From assembly GCA_026413225.1 (NCBI GenBank), contig CM048553.1:16616501-16680500 (forward strand): a stretch of 64,000 nucleotides of DNA. The letters run 5' to 3'. The stretch is from Otis tarda (taxonomy: Eukaryota > Chordata > Aves > Otidiformes > Otididae). Below the pieces are notes generated by a model. The model did no database searches. It had not been told where the DNA came from and saw only the letters and a program-made list of their open reading frames with translations. Shown piece by piece: positions 10,679-22,652 of the stretch. Both the position numbers and the translations under genes were made by a program. Numbering within the stretch: position 1 is the first letter of the stretch; each line of letters starts with the position of its first letter.

Positions 10679-13559
10679 CTAACTGTAGATAGAAATCATA
10701 TCTTACACTTCCTTACATGTTGTTGTTCTTGCTTCATTATTTTAGGGGAAGTCACTAGTAGAACACAATGTAAAAATATAAGAGTGAAAGTATTATCTTG
10801 TCATCACAAAATCACAGGGAAAGAGGTCACTTATGATATCCCACTACCCGTTTCAGGATGATAGTAATAACAGAGTCGGGGCAGCTGCAGCTGAGCATAC
10901 ATTAGGACTGTATTTTCTAGCTGAGAGTGTCTCCAGTTAAAATTGTTTGGATCCAGGTTGGGTCACATTTTTGATCATAATTTCTTGCACACTCTATCCC
11001 TAACCTCTCCCCTCTCATGAGGCAAATCTAGCACATAGAAATTGAATGCCATTTTCCACTAGGTCTAGCTGTCCTGAAAAGGGACGTGAAGCCAAAGTGC
11101 TCAGGGAGCAGGCTAGTGCATCCAGCCTTTCCACGGCACCGTTCCCTGACACCTCTCCAGGACAGGACTCCCACCTGCACCCCATGGCTGCAGAGCCGTA
11201 ACACAACTCCACTTCTGCCACCCGAAGAGATGGGGAATATGCTCCAGGATGTCCCAGGGACAGGAGTCAGAGCACAGTGCTGGTGAAAACACAGGCATTC
11301 GATGCAACGCTGTAACCCTGGTGCCAATCAAGCCTGCAATGAAGACAGACAGGACAGGGGAGACCACGTTGCTGGGTAAACTGGGACTCCAGCCTTCAGC
11401 ACATGGAAAGCCTTGCTCTGAAGTGGTTTGAAGACAGCTGTGTTGTCCCTTTCAGGGACACTCCCAGTCAGCCCTCCTAGGGGTCAGCAAGTGGGCTGGA
11501 GCTCATTGCAGTGGCCCTCGTGCCGCAGGGGATGCAGCGTGCTCCATGTTACTAGGGGCGCTGAGCATGCGGGCAAAGATGGGGAGTGTGGCTAACAGTG
11601 GCTCTGAGATTGTGCTGTTCAACACACAGCCAGGATGCACGCTTAGGTAACTGTGCCTGGATCCAGGAGAGCAGGAGGGTTAGGGATGCCTCACGTCTCT
11701 GTATTGGTGGGAAGTGAATTAAAGTGTGCACAACTCCATTGCGCTCACTTAACGTATGACAAAATCACACAGATTCAGCTCTGAAGGCATCCAGAGCACT
11801 GTTAGCCTTTATTCACGGTAACATGAAGTTTCATTCCAATCTTTGATGCACTTCCCCACTCTCTCATTATTTAAAGTGTGGTTTTACTCTAAAGATTGAC
11901 TGTATAAAATTGGCATCTGCTTCCTCAGCAGATATATTCCATGTGTGAAATCAGAATACCAGTCTAGTGACTTCAATGGCAAGAATTTTTTTCACGTGCT
12001 CCTTTTTCGTGTTGACGGTGCAGAGGCTGAGTTGCACTCCTGCATCTTGGGCAGCAGCAGTACTGCCCTTCCCTTTTGACTCTCAGCTTTTAGCCAAATG
12101 AAGGAATAGTGGACTATTTTCTTTAAAGGAAAAAGTGGTGATGAGGAAGTTATTTCTTTTGATGCACCTACGTTAATGCACTAAGGGTATGCACTGGTCA
12201 CAAATCACAGGAAAGTCAGACAAAAGGGGTTAATTTCTTTTCTTACACCTCTAACACACTCAGATGCCCTTTCTTTCCTGCATATCTTTTTTATGTTGCA
12301 CTGTTGGGGTGGTTTTGTTTCAAGGGCTTCTTTTACATCTTCTCTGCTAGCTTGCTTTGGCTGCTTGGCCTCTCTCTCAAACACATAAGCCTTTGTAAAA
12401 GGGGAGGCAGTAAAAGCTCTCCCCTTTCTATGCCTCGTGTGTGCTTTCATCTGGGGTAGTGACACATACTTGCGTTTGATGTGGAGGTTCCTGTAGGTTT
12501 AATTATATGGTTTCTTGTGGAATGTAATAGTTTCTTCAGCTATCAAGTGGTCGTCACTATGGCTGGCCAAATACAGTGTGAAACTTCATTAATACCTGCT
12601 CAGTCAGATTTTGAGCTCATTCATCACTCTGCAATCCCAGAGAAGACAAAGACGATCCCTGGTGCGGAGGGCTGGATACAATGGCATGCACCACGCAAGG
12701 GTAAAAGGGCGTAGCCAGGTCTGCAGGCTGTTTGGGGCTGGGAATGAGACACAAGGGAGGAAACCTCAGCTTAGCTTTCAGATCTAAAGTGAATCTTTTT
12801 GCTTAAGAAATCAGAAAATCATGGTCATTTCACAAAGAACTTTGCAAAAAAATTCAGAATAATGGTATTAAATAATTCAGAGATTTTCCCATATGTCTCC
12901 AGAGAAATCTAGCCCATGTTTTGTGGAATTTGAGGAAGATAATTGTTTTCTCTGGAGAGGTTTGTTGGGGGCAGGTAGGTTTCAGAAAAGGATAGTGGGA
13001 AGCTTTCATGGGTGCTGGCTACCTGGTGTGCCTCTGTCCGATGCTTGCTCAGCACCACGGATTGTCCAGAGTTGCAGGGTGGTCACACAAAGAGAAAAAT
13101 ACATCCTTGGGCCTTATTTAGACCTAAACAAACAGCAAACATGTAAAAAACACAAGGAATTTTGTCTATGTAAAGACTTGAAGACCTGACAGTTGCAAAC
13201 CTGGGTTCAGCACCATGCCTCTCTGTTGTAGGAGAGCATCCTGCGGGATGCTGGAATCTCCATGTAGGTCACCTCCTCCACGTAAACCTGGTAGTAAAAT
13301 AGATACCCTCGCCCTGAGCTGCCCTGTACCCCTCTGAGCCCCTTACGTGATGTGGGGCTTAGAGCAGATGGGGCTCTGACTAATGCCGTCTACACTAAGT
13401 CCTCCTCTCTTATAGTCCCTTCCAGTTTATGACAGACTTTATTACTGCAGCTGTGCGCTGGCCTCATGGTTTCATAATACTCTCAATCCCTTCCCTGCTC
13501 ATTGCTTTAGGTGATTGGTTCTTTGCCCTCATATTAAATTATGCTCCATTTTTCTGCAG

Positions 13560-13816
13560 CAAACTGTATTATACTGTATTACAGGCTGGTATTTACCATC
13601 TGCTGGCCCAATCTCACTAACAAGCCAAACCCTTTTGAATAAAAGGCGTTTTTCCTCAGAGTTTGTACAGCCTCCAGTGCAGTATTCTCTACAGACCCAA
13701 GCACATCATTATTTCATGGGGTATCCTGCAAATAGATCCAATCAGATGTCAGGGCATCCTACAGAATAAATCTGTAGCAATGTATTTGCGGGATTTGGCC
13801 TTTCCAAGGCAGACAG
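13560..13816 (+). other. Candidate 257-bp exon with 69-codon open frame
   Basis: The acceptor CCATTTTTCTGCAG ends at 13559 and the consensus donor ACAG then GTAAGG lies at 13817. Reading from the first base, one frame is open for 69 codons to TAA 13767-13769. It begins QTVLYCITGWYLPSAG and later reads SSEFVQPPVQYSLQTQA. The stop falls just under 50 bases before the donor, which is compatible with a last coding exon or a non-coding exon. The protein is not recognised. Confidence 0.17.
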
Positions 13817-13859
13817 GTAAGGCGAGCAGCTATTGCAGTCTTTTTGCTGCCCTCTCTTA

Positions 13860-14110
13860 GTAATTAAAATTTCATTTCACAAGTGCCATTTGCTTCCTTC
13901 TCCTAATCTGGTGTTTGATGTTGCTTCCAGTTTGATCAGTTTCATAAACCAATTAGCCACCAGCTTGCCCCCAGAGGGCCATTAATTGCTGACTGCCTCA
14001 GAACCACTGGACCATTACGCTGACTATTTAAGTTTCTAAAAGATGCCACTATCCAACAATTTGCTACATCTGAACCTGCTGGAGTCCTAAAAACCATAAA
14101 AGTCCCAAAC
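13860..14110. promoter_or_regulatory. Candidate conserved non-coding element
   Basis: Dense homeodomain-type sites lie here: TAATTA at 13861, TGATCA at 13933, CCAATTAG at 13949 and ATTAATTG at 13981. They are set in unique, repeat-free DNA directly downstream of the candidate exon at 13560-13816. The enhancer role is inference from motif density. Confidence 0.22.
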
Positions 14111-15080
14111 CAAGGAGCAGCCCGTCTCTCCCCGCAACCTCTTCTGCAATGCCTGGGAGAGCAACTGAGCCTCACAGGCAGGTCCCTGCCATGGGGAAGG
14201 GCAGCCTCTTTCACTGCTTCATTGCTCCACTGACTCTGGTTTAGCCTTGTTGCTTTCCTTGATCTGAGTTTGCAATGTAAATAGATCTAAAAAGATAAAC
14301 TTCCAGCTCAGTCTTTGGCAATGGCAGTGGGATGGAAGGAAGGGTTGTGATGATGGTAGAGAAATGACCCAGGAAGTTCAGGAAGGATCTCGTTATCCCC
14401 AGCTGAAATGAGGTTGCTATGAATTGGGGCTTTGGGAGTAAATTAAGAAAGGGTAAAGGTGGCCGCAGGCTAGGAGGATATTGGGAAGGTCAAAGCGGAG
14501 TGGGTACCTCAGGCTTTGTCATGAATTCACATGCAAAAACCCTCCGGCAAGAAACCTCAGTTTACAAGGAGCTAGTTGAAGCTAGCAACCCGTGGAATAT
14601 GTCTGACGCTTGGTGCAGATTATTCCTTTATGTTAACAAATGTGCATTTTCTCCCGTACATGGGAATGTGTAACCCCTGAGCCTTGCCTTGCAGCTCCTT
14701 TACCAGAGGGGTACCTCTTAATCATAGCAGTATGTGTAGCTGTGCACAGAAACATCTGTACGAGCCCCGGCCTTGGCTCCATTCTTCTCACCCTGATTTC
14801 TACGCTGTTCGACGCCCTTTGACTGTGCTTGCAGTGCAGATTTTTAAATGGCTGGAAGCGTTATTAAAAAGGGGCTTGTAAGGAAAGAAACAGCTTCCAC
14901 AGACTGAGGAATACAGTGTCAGCAAAAGAAAACTATGTATATCAGCAGCAAAACTGTATGTGTGAAATGATTTCTTATAAATACGTCTGTGCTACAAGAC
15001 AAAGCCCTTCCATGTACATTTGATACATTTCAACTATTTCAGGGCTTCTGGGATCTAGTCTAGTGTTTCCATTGATTGAC

Positions 15081-15222
15081 TGAAAAAAATAAACATACAC
15101 ATGTAAATATAAAAATATACCATTATATGTAATAATAAAATGACTCAAAGATATATTATTATAATACCATATTATTAGATGTTGTTATAGTGTGTAATAT
15201 ATTTATAAATACGTAAATAAAA
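15081..15222. repeat. AT-rich low-complexity block
   Basis: About 140 bp made almost entirely of TAATA, ATATA, TTATTA and AAATA steps, for example ATATTATTATAATACC near 15152. It carries no coding frame. Such blocks can act as nuclear-matrix-type AT tracts, but nothing here shows that. Confidence 0.75.
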
Positions 15223-16784
15223 GCATGGGCGTGCTTTGAATCTTCCTGCATGCTTCTGTTCAAGAACAAGGGCTCAGTGTTCCCCCTTCAGCTGTACAGA
15301 ACATGGACAAATAACAAACACAACTTTTCTGCTCACCTGAGTCCCAATACTTGAGTGCAAGCAACCTGAGGGATAAGGAAATAGGGGAGAAGAGCCTGGG
15401 TAGAAACTTGATGGCCTGAAGGCGAGAGGGTTTCTAGAAGCTTGTGTGATGCTTTGGGAAGTTTGCAAAGAAGCTGCGGCTTCATATTAGTTCTCGTAAT
15501 CGTCTGCAGATTGGGAAATTACAGGGAAATACTGGGAGATGCAGTGACACCAAGTGTGATAACCTCTACAGAGAATGTGCAATCAGCTTTACTGACAGGA
15601 GTAACATGCTCCAAAGGGCTTAGGAAGTCAATTCCCAAGCCTGTCTCCTAGTGTGGGTGAGTCATGAAGTTGTCAAAGTCCAATGCCCTCTGACCAGGTT
15701 CTTTTAGATGTTCCACATGAGGAGGATTTGATGTTTAATATCAAATTTACTTATTTGTAGCTATTTGACATTGCATGGGATTCTGATTTAACAGAGCAGT
15801 ACAGCCACACACCGAAATCAAATGCAAACACAACATAGCAATTGCAACACTGGATCGCAATTCAAACATGATTCCCATTACCGGCTGAAGGCAGCTCAAG
15901 CCCATTGCTCTCTTCAGGGTTCATTTTGTTGGTTGGTTAATTTTTAGACTCTATGTTGGGCTGAGCCACAAATACACGTCTCTTGTGCTGGTCTGGCTGG
16001 CTCAGGAAATAATACTCCCTACTGATTATTTTAGGGAAGGCCATTTACACAGCCAGTTGACCCATTCAACTCATGCAGCTGTTTGTCTAAAACAAAGGCC
16101 ACCCTCCGTTCCCATTTGTGTTGAGATAAGTTCAGCTTCCTTTACAACAACTGTGATTATTTTCTACATGCTTTTATGAGTTTCATGAGCACATCATCCT
16201 TGCCTATCTTCTTTGAGCCTTCTTCTCCTGAAAGGGGTTCATTGGTCAGCCACGGAAGTCCTCCAGTCTTCAGAGCAGGCAGTGGCTCCACTCACACACA
16301 AACCATCCCTGTTAACAAAGTTTAGTATCCACACTTATGTGCTTTGGAGGCAAGATCCTGCCATCTTCACCTAATTTTCAGTCATTTTTAAACAAATCAC
16401 AAAGCCCAGGCTAAACTCTTACTTCTGGTGGCAACCACTGGCACCAGGGCATAATCCAGCCTGACCACGTGCCCCGGCTGGTAAGCTGCTCTGCCTGCCA
16501 AGCCGCTGCATTAAATTAGCAGACTCCTGTGCTGTAAACTGTGCTGTACGCTGCGTAGCTTGAGTTCCTGCCATCAAAATAATAGTGTCCAGCATTTTTT
16601 TAATGGGTGGTCATCTTTCTGGGTTTTGTAAGCCATTTTCCCCAGCTGGAGACCATACATGGCTAAGATTTATATATATTTATTTTCGATGGCCTATTCG
16701 CTAAATCTACAAGATTGTGCATGCAACACAGGGCATCCAGAGCTCATTTATCCCAGAACGAGGGAGAAGCAGAGAAAAAGATTG

Positions 16785-17000
16785 AAGATTAAACAAGTGA
16801 GACCAATATTAAGAATCATTTATAGCATTCTTTTGAATGAATACACTTTTACAACATATTTTTCTCCTAAATGATGTGTTCAGGCAGAGGCCCAATGTTG
16901 TAAAAAGACACATAATTGGCACTCAAACAGGTCTGAGTTATTGCCTGGTTGGTGTAATTTTACACCTGTCACTGCCCATATATTTAGAAAGAGTGAAAAA
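16785..17000. promoter_or_regulatory. Candidate conserved non-coding element
   Basis: Repeat-free sequence with AATATTAAGAATCATTTATAG, GAATGAATACAC, ACATAATTGGC and TACACCTGTCAC (E-box or T-box like). It adjoins a more CpG-containing patch at 17040-17330, where CpG remains frequent for this window but falls short of a convincing CpG island. Confidence 0.2.
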
Positions 17001-18486
17001 ACCAGACCTGGGGTTATTTCCCTGCTGCTTGCCTTGGGGCCGCGCTGACATGCTCGCCGAGTTTATGGCGTGCCTTTGTGAAACGCAGTGCCTGCAGAGG
17101 AGAAACCAAGAACTCCTCTCAGACGCAGCTCGGCGGGGGTCAGCAAGCAGCCTCCGGTTAGGGGCATCACAGGAGCAGCATGGCTTTTCAGGTCTGGCCC
17201 TGCTTTCCCATCCCCTTTTGCAGAAGCCTGCCCCGTGGGAGCAGTGCCGATCCCCATCCCAACATGCTCCTCCTCACCGAGCATCGTCCAGTGCCGGCGT
17301 GCTGGAGGTGGGCAGCAGGAGCACTAACATAGCTGCCTTCTAAGGCAACTTATTCAGATAGCATTGCTGGCTTTTTTTCTCCCTGGCATTTGCTGAAAGT
17401 GCCTAGCCTGTGGCCTCAGCTGCTTTTCTTGAGCTTAAAATATACAAATATAAGAATAGAAATCCAAAAGTGCTGCCAGCCGAGGCTGCCCAGACGTCAG
17501 CAGCATTTATCCAGAAGAATAACAGCACAACCCCAATCCTCCTTAATTTACCTTCTGGTGGCTGGGAACAGAAGGCTGAACAGTACCAGCTAAAGAGCCT
17601 GTCCCCCTCCCTGCCCCTTTGGGTCAAGGCGAGCTGCAGCTTGCCCTGGGTTGGTGGGCTCCTCCGCCCAGAGGCAGAAGCCCAGCCAGAAGCTGGAGAG
17701 CGGGCGCTTGGCCACGGCACTCCGGGAGCCTTCTGCAGGTGTCCTGACCCGGGGGGGCTGGGGACGGGGGAAGCAAATCAGCTGGAAACTCAACTCATGA
17801 GCCTGGCTGTGCTAATCCCCTCTGCGGAAATGCTTGTCCAGGTACCTCGGGGCCCTAGGCGCTGCTTCTTAATCCTCCTCTGTCGTTTGACCCAGATGGA
17901 TGATTATTTTTTTATTCTTCCTTTTCCAGTTAGTCAGTGAGGCAGAAACAAGCCAGTTGTCTGCAGAGCTCCAGCCACAATTTTCCTCAAAATCTTTTGC
18001 ATGATTCACCTGGCGGCAGCAACAGCTGCTTGCTAATACAAACTGGAGGAGCAGCCTTCCTCCCGTGCCAGCCATCACAGCCCTCCTGCATTTCCCAGGC
18101 AGGTTGTGGTCCCTCTCCATCCTCTCTGAAGGGGCTCTGGTTTGCATGGCCTGAGCAGAGAGATTTGAGCTCCCACACAATCAGCACTGCTTTACAGCTA
18201 CTCACTTAGAAAGTCCATTAAAGAGAAGCTGGCCAAGCTGCATTATTAGGGTGCAAAATCAAGGTATCATCCATTTTTAAGAGTTTTACAATGCTGGAGA
18301 AAGACCAGCCTCTATGGCTGTAGGACTGACACACCCCTGAATACAGGCCGGTCAGTCAGATCCTATCAATTTTATTTTAAAATCATGGTATTTTGTACAA
18401 CAGCTTACTTTGGATACTTTTTCCTTTCAATTTCTGAAAGTCTTTAATTACATTCATTTCATATTTTCCAGGCTTTTTCCCTGCAG

Positions 18487-18547
18487 TGCTGAGAGCCGGG
18501 AAATCATGTCTTGTGAACTGACATTTGCATTGTTGCGTGCCCAGATG
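18487..18547 (+). other. Candidate 61-bp internal exon
   Basis: The segment is preceded by a good acceptor (CTTTTTCCCTGCAG, ending 18486) and followed by a near-consensus donor, GATG then GTAAGTC at 18548. Only one of three frames is open. It reads 20 codons after the first base, including REIMSCELTFALLRA, and ends exactly at a codon boundary. It joins in phase to the candidate exon at 20095. I do not recognise the peptide. The minus strand is also open across it, and 61 bp is short enough for chance openness. Confidence 0.2.
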
Positions 18548-18924
18548 GTAAGTCTCTAAGGACATCCGAATGGCAGGACCGTTGTGACAGCAGCTGGGCT
18601 GTTAGCAGGTCCCCTGCGGCCAGGGAGTAGCGATACTGAACAAGAAACAGTTCTGCACATAACATATTTTGTCCCTCCTCACTTTAAACTTTTTAATTTT
18701 CTGGGGCCATAAGCCACATAAGGGAAGGTCTCACTGCCCTGTTACCTTAGAGCTGTATTATATTCACACCTGTGGTAAATATTGAAGACATAGATCTGTT
18801 TTTTAGTTTGTATCTGTAAATTCTAGCCTAGAAAAGTAGGGAGACTTGCAAGCCCAAACCACCCAAAGTCAAGAGGGGGCCTTCGAGAGGGAAAGGTTTT
18901 CCAGAACAAGCTTTCTCATTGTGA

Positions 18925-19330
18925 AAGGCTAAAATTATTGCTCTCCCGTGATTTATAGTGCAAAGGCTTTCAGTCTGACAGAGCACCTGGAATATTCAGC
19001 AGTAATTCAGAAACAGAGGGGCATGTTGTTGATACAGCGTATCACTGAGGAATATTTAGCATCAGAGTACCTGCACATACTTTACACACCAAGTGATTAT
19101 CCTGAATGTGCTACTAATGTGCGTAAATGTATTTTCTATTGTTGGCATAATTCACAAGCACAAAATGAATGTGGCTACAACAAAGCCCTCAGGCTGCTCC
19201 ATCAATTACTCCTCGTTTTCTAGCTGTGACTTGTATCTGCTTGTATCTTCCCAGAAATGATGAACGATGAAAGACGAGAATAATTTAATTTATGGCTTCG
19301 CCACAAATTAAGTCTTAGGTTACCGGTATG
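18925..19330. promoter_or_regulatory. Candidate conserved non-coding element
   Basis: The stretch is repeat-free and motif-dense: TTCAGCAGTAATTCAG, GGAATATT twice, CTATTGTTGGC (SOX-like), CATCAATTACTCC and GAATAATTTAATTTATGGC (homeodomain-like). It also contains an 91-codon frame from the GTG at 18948, which reads SAKAFSLTEHLEYS and then LIQRITEEYLASEYL. That frame has no family resemblance. Conservation is inferred from texture only and was not measured. Confidence 0.25.
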
Positions 19331-20094
19331 TAATCTTTAGCGTTGTAACAAAGCTGCTCATACAGCAGGGTTCTTCCCTGAACAGAAAGAGCTGGTATTT
19401 ACTTCTGAGTGCCTGCAGCACTTCTCCCCAGTGAAGGGCTGGATGGACCCCTGGTCCAATTTCCTACACATTGCCTAGGAAAAAAAAGCCTCCTGTGAGA
19501 GAGCCCGGACCATCTTAACCCCCACCCAGACGTATCAGCAGTCTAACCATGCTCCTGAGCTTAGCTGCACCTCTCCTTTCACCCCAGCCCTGAGTTCAGC
19601 CTTTGGGGCTCTCCTGCTTCTCAAATCCACACCACCAGTGCTGGGCAGCATTTGCTTACTGGTTTGCTAGCAGGGAAGACCAGCCCTGAGCCCTGTATCT
19701 CCACATCTCAAGATAGTTTCCTTTCCTGTCCCAAATCCACACACTTCACCCCTAGGTCCATGGCACGAATGAGGGAGTCAGCATGAGTAAGATGTGGGAC
19801 CAAGGCTTGAGAGATCTGGAAGCGGTGCCTGCTCCTGGTCTTATTTAGACATGTGGACACTCCCTGGACCTGCAAGCTGGATCTGGGTGCTCTGTATTCC
19901 TTTAAATCTGCCCCTTTGGCCTCCTGCTTAGTCACTGGGCAAGGACTCTGACACCTTCAGGTATAAGTGGGCACCAATAGTTCTGCTGTTCTAAGACCAG
20001 TCCTGAATGCCCTGCCCTTTGAAGTCTGTGGTTAAAACCATTCTCCCCAGCTGTCTGACCTTATGGGGTTGCTGGTTAATTTTTATTCTTTCAG

Positions 20095-20150
20095 GGACAC
20101 CTAAGCACTGAAGCAAACATGGCCAAGGCTTTGTTGAACGATTTCCAAAT
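20095..20150 (+). other. Candidate 56-bp internal exon
   Basis: It is bracketed by a textbook acceptor (TTAATTTTTATTCTTTCAG, ending 20094) and donor GTGAGT at 20151. Only frame 1 is open, reading GHLSTEANMAKALLNDFQ. This is the phase the candidate exon at 18487-18547 would deliver, and the trailing AT would be completed as ATT by the candidate at 22296. Its product is unknown. Agreement of phase across short segments has a substantial chance probability. Confidence 0.2.
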
Positions 20151-22295
20151 GTGAGTGTTACAGACACGTAGTGGCAATCGGAAGCAGCAGGCCACCGTTC
20201 CTACCCATGGCCTTGCAGTCGCTGGCACCTCTGTGGTCACTGTTGTGCCCGTTTCCACACTGCCTGAGTTTGGCCTTCTTTCTGGTGTGCAGCCTTCCTT
20301 TCTGTCACTCCTCTTCCAGGTGACCTCTGGATGTCCGCTGTAGCCAGACCGCATTTCAGACACCTCTGATATTGCCCTACTTTTTGGTTCCTCCTTTTTG
20401 CCTGTTCTTTTCTGCTGCTAAATGAGGAAACTTGTTTCACTCCTGTTACAGCCACCCTGTAGTCCTGGGTGGTGTGAGGGGATGACATTTGTTGAGCTGT
20501 ATGTAGCCCTGTGCAATGGACCCCGCAGGGGTAGAGCTGGACACCCGTTCCCTTTCCTTTAACAGAAGACATATGATAAACCAGAAAGATGCCCAGAGTA
20601 TGACAAGGGAGAAGGTCCCTATCATCAGAGCTCCTAGATGGATGCTCCCCGTTGTGTGTGGAGGGATGCAGCCATGGCTGTAGCCATCAGAGGTGGAAAG
20701 GTTAAGGAGATGTACTTAACACAATGCTGGGAGAGGCCAAGGAAGATTAGGGTTTGTATGTCTTTTTTTTCCTAACAATCTCATGCAGGTTCTCAGCACT
20801 GTTAGTAAATACCTCATGCTAGCACAGGAGGATCTAACATCCCAGAGCCTGTTTCTGGGAAGCGCTGCGTGCCCCTGAAGCCAGCCCATGGCTCAGGTGG
20901 CCTGTCCCCGGCAGCACTGGGGATGCCACGGGATGGGGCTCCCCAGCTTAGATCAGCAGGAAGAGTCCAGCGTAGCACGAAAGCCACAACATGAAGCTAG
21001 AAGGACTCTGCATACGGGAGAAATGGCAAAACAGTGCACGTCAGGATAAGTCCTGACTGAGAGTCACTGAAAATGTAATCACAACCTAGGCAATTTTGCC
21101 AGCACTGGTAGCTGGGACAAGTGTTTGGTCTCATTTTTCTCTATCACCAAAAGAAGGCATGGAGTTCTGCGTGGAATAATATTAAGTGTTGATTGATTGC
21201 AGATTAAGAGCCTGAATAAAAGCTTAGTGACGTCAATGGAAAGATTCTCGTTGGCTTGAGCCAGCCCCAAGACACTGCTTGACTGATGCAACAGGAATTT
21301 TTTTTTTTTTAAATACAATTGTTATAATGTTAAAGCTTCTGTTGGACAGAAATATCTCATAGAAACAGAATTAAAAAGAGGCCCTGAACAAAAGAACAGA
21401 TGTAGCTGCCCAAGATTGCTGTTTCAGCATGGACATACGTTTTATATGATGTTTCATAACAACGTACTTCACTCTTTGTATCATACGGTGGGAAAGCTCA
21501 GGTTCTGGGGGACAGTTAGCATGTTGAACCTGGGAGTTTCCCTGTGTAAACCAGAAAGGATCTTTCTCATACAGTAAATTAAATGTTCTTTACAAAGATT
21601 TTTCTATGCCTCTAAGGACCTGCCTGCTATTGGGGAGATCTTTACCAGCCCAGAGTAATTCTTTCAGCCTCCGCGCTCACAGGAGCATGTCATGCTTGGC
21701 ACAGAGATATAGGCGTTGTTCGCGGGAAAGACAAGGGCCCTGTCCCCTCTTGCCTGTAACATATATTACCCATGAGAAGCACACATATAAATATATCTAA
21801 ATTTATATTACAGATTATTGTCCTCTTTCTTCAAAGCTAAGGAATTTTCATGAGGTGTGTATACATCTGGTATCGGATCAATTCAAGATTATGATTAAAA
21901 GATTATTTATAGCTCTGCATCGACATTTGTTTATTGTATAGATGACATCACCATGCCAGGCCGTTGCTTTAACTCAACATTTCCCACTTTTATTGCATTT
22001 GTGATCCTGTATATGGCCACAGAACAAATCATTAAAGAGGATTGCATAAAGGATAATGAGTACCATAATACTTTTAAGTCTCGCATACACTCTTTAGCTG
22101 GACCCAAATTCTTTTGATCTGTTGAGCGAAGTTGCAAGAAACAGAAAATAACAGACATTAAATGACATATTTGCTTGTAATCTCAGATTTCCCAAATCCC
22201 CCAGTGTACCTGTGTTCCCCTTTTCCTCATTAATGAATTCTGACACTGAAACAGATGTTGCCCTGTAAATTCTCTTACATTATTTTATTTTCCAG

Positions 22296-22321
22296 TAATG
22301 CTGCTGCTCCAGATTCATTTG
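22296..22321 (+). other. Candidate 26-bp microexon
   Basis: The acceptor ATTATTTTATTTTCCAG ends at 22295 and the donor GTGAGA begins at 22322. The phase fits the preceding candidate exon at 20095 and would add NAAAPDSF. From here the next in-phase acceptor noticed is at 24075 (TCTCTAAATTTTCAG), which would lead to a stop at 24108-24110. This is the weakest link of the chain because microexons are easily imitated by chance. Confidence 0.1.
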
Positions 22322-22652
22322 GTGAGAGGCAAATGCTCAAACATGTTGACCCATTCGTCATGTTTTTCCTCTTCCCCTCCCCTTGCTGTTTGCCAGATCA
22401 TGGTGGACTCCATCCTGCATCACACAACAGTGACATGGGAATTACCAGTTTTTAAGATAAAACGGTGGTCAAGTTTCTATTATTTTCTACAAACAAAACA
22501 TTCTGTTAGATAATTTATTAAACCAGGCAGGAAAAAGCTAACGTACTTTTTAAAAAATTCTACATTTCTATGTTACAGTTGCAAATTTACTACCAGAGTA
22601 TGCAGCTGTACCTGAGCCTAAGCCCCATCACAGCTGCCAAACTAGGAAAGAT

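Larger units (their letters stand above)
8310..13559. other. Unique non-coding DNA with a somewhat GC-richer patch
   Basis: No recognised gene. A perfect donor-like CAG then GTGAGG lies at 9046, but all frames upstream of it to the nearest acceptor (8841) are closed. A 59-codon frame from ATG 10087 reads MKKAVSSLHDLNPVIWDFAL and stops at 10264-10266. It looks protein-like, but it has no neighbours or homology I can name. Confidence 0.65.
14111..18480. other. Unique non-coding DNA, moderate GC at 17.0-17.9 kb
   Basis: No recognised gene. The 176-codon frame at 17410-17940 begins at a GTG and lies in GC-rich sequence where stops are rare, so I treat it as chance. A strong acceptor (TTTTTTTATTCTTCCTTTTCCAG, ending 17929) is followed by 24 open codons to TGA 18002-18004, starting LVSEAETSQLSAELQPQ. 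That could be a terminal exon, but nothing else supports it. Confidence 0.6.

Noticed and set aside
13200..13330. Possible SINE-like CTGGGTTCAGCACC
   Set aside because: Only the short head motif is present. The downstream MIR core and tail words are missing.
17040..17330. Possible CpG island
   Set aside because: CpG is locally more frequent, but the patch is short and there is no associated first exon or promoter signal. Observed/expected CpG could not be computed here.
17410..17940. 176-codon plus-strand frame, the longest in the window
   Set aside because: It starts at a GTG, lies in GC-rich sequence where stops are rare, overlaps other open frames on both strands, and shows no domain, signal peptide or family motif.
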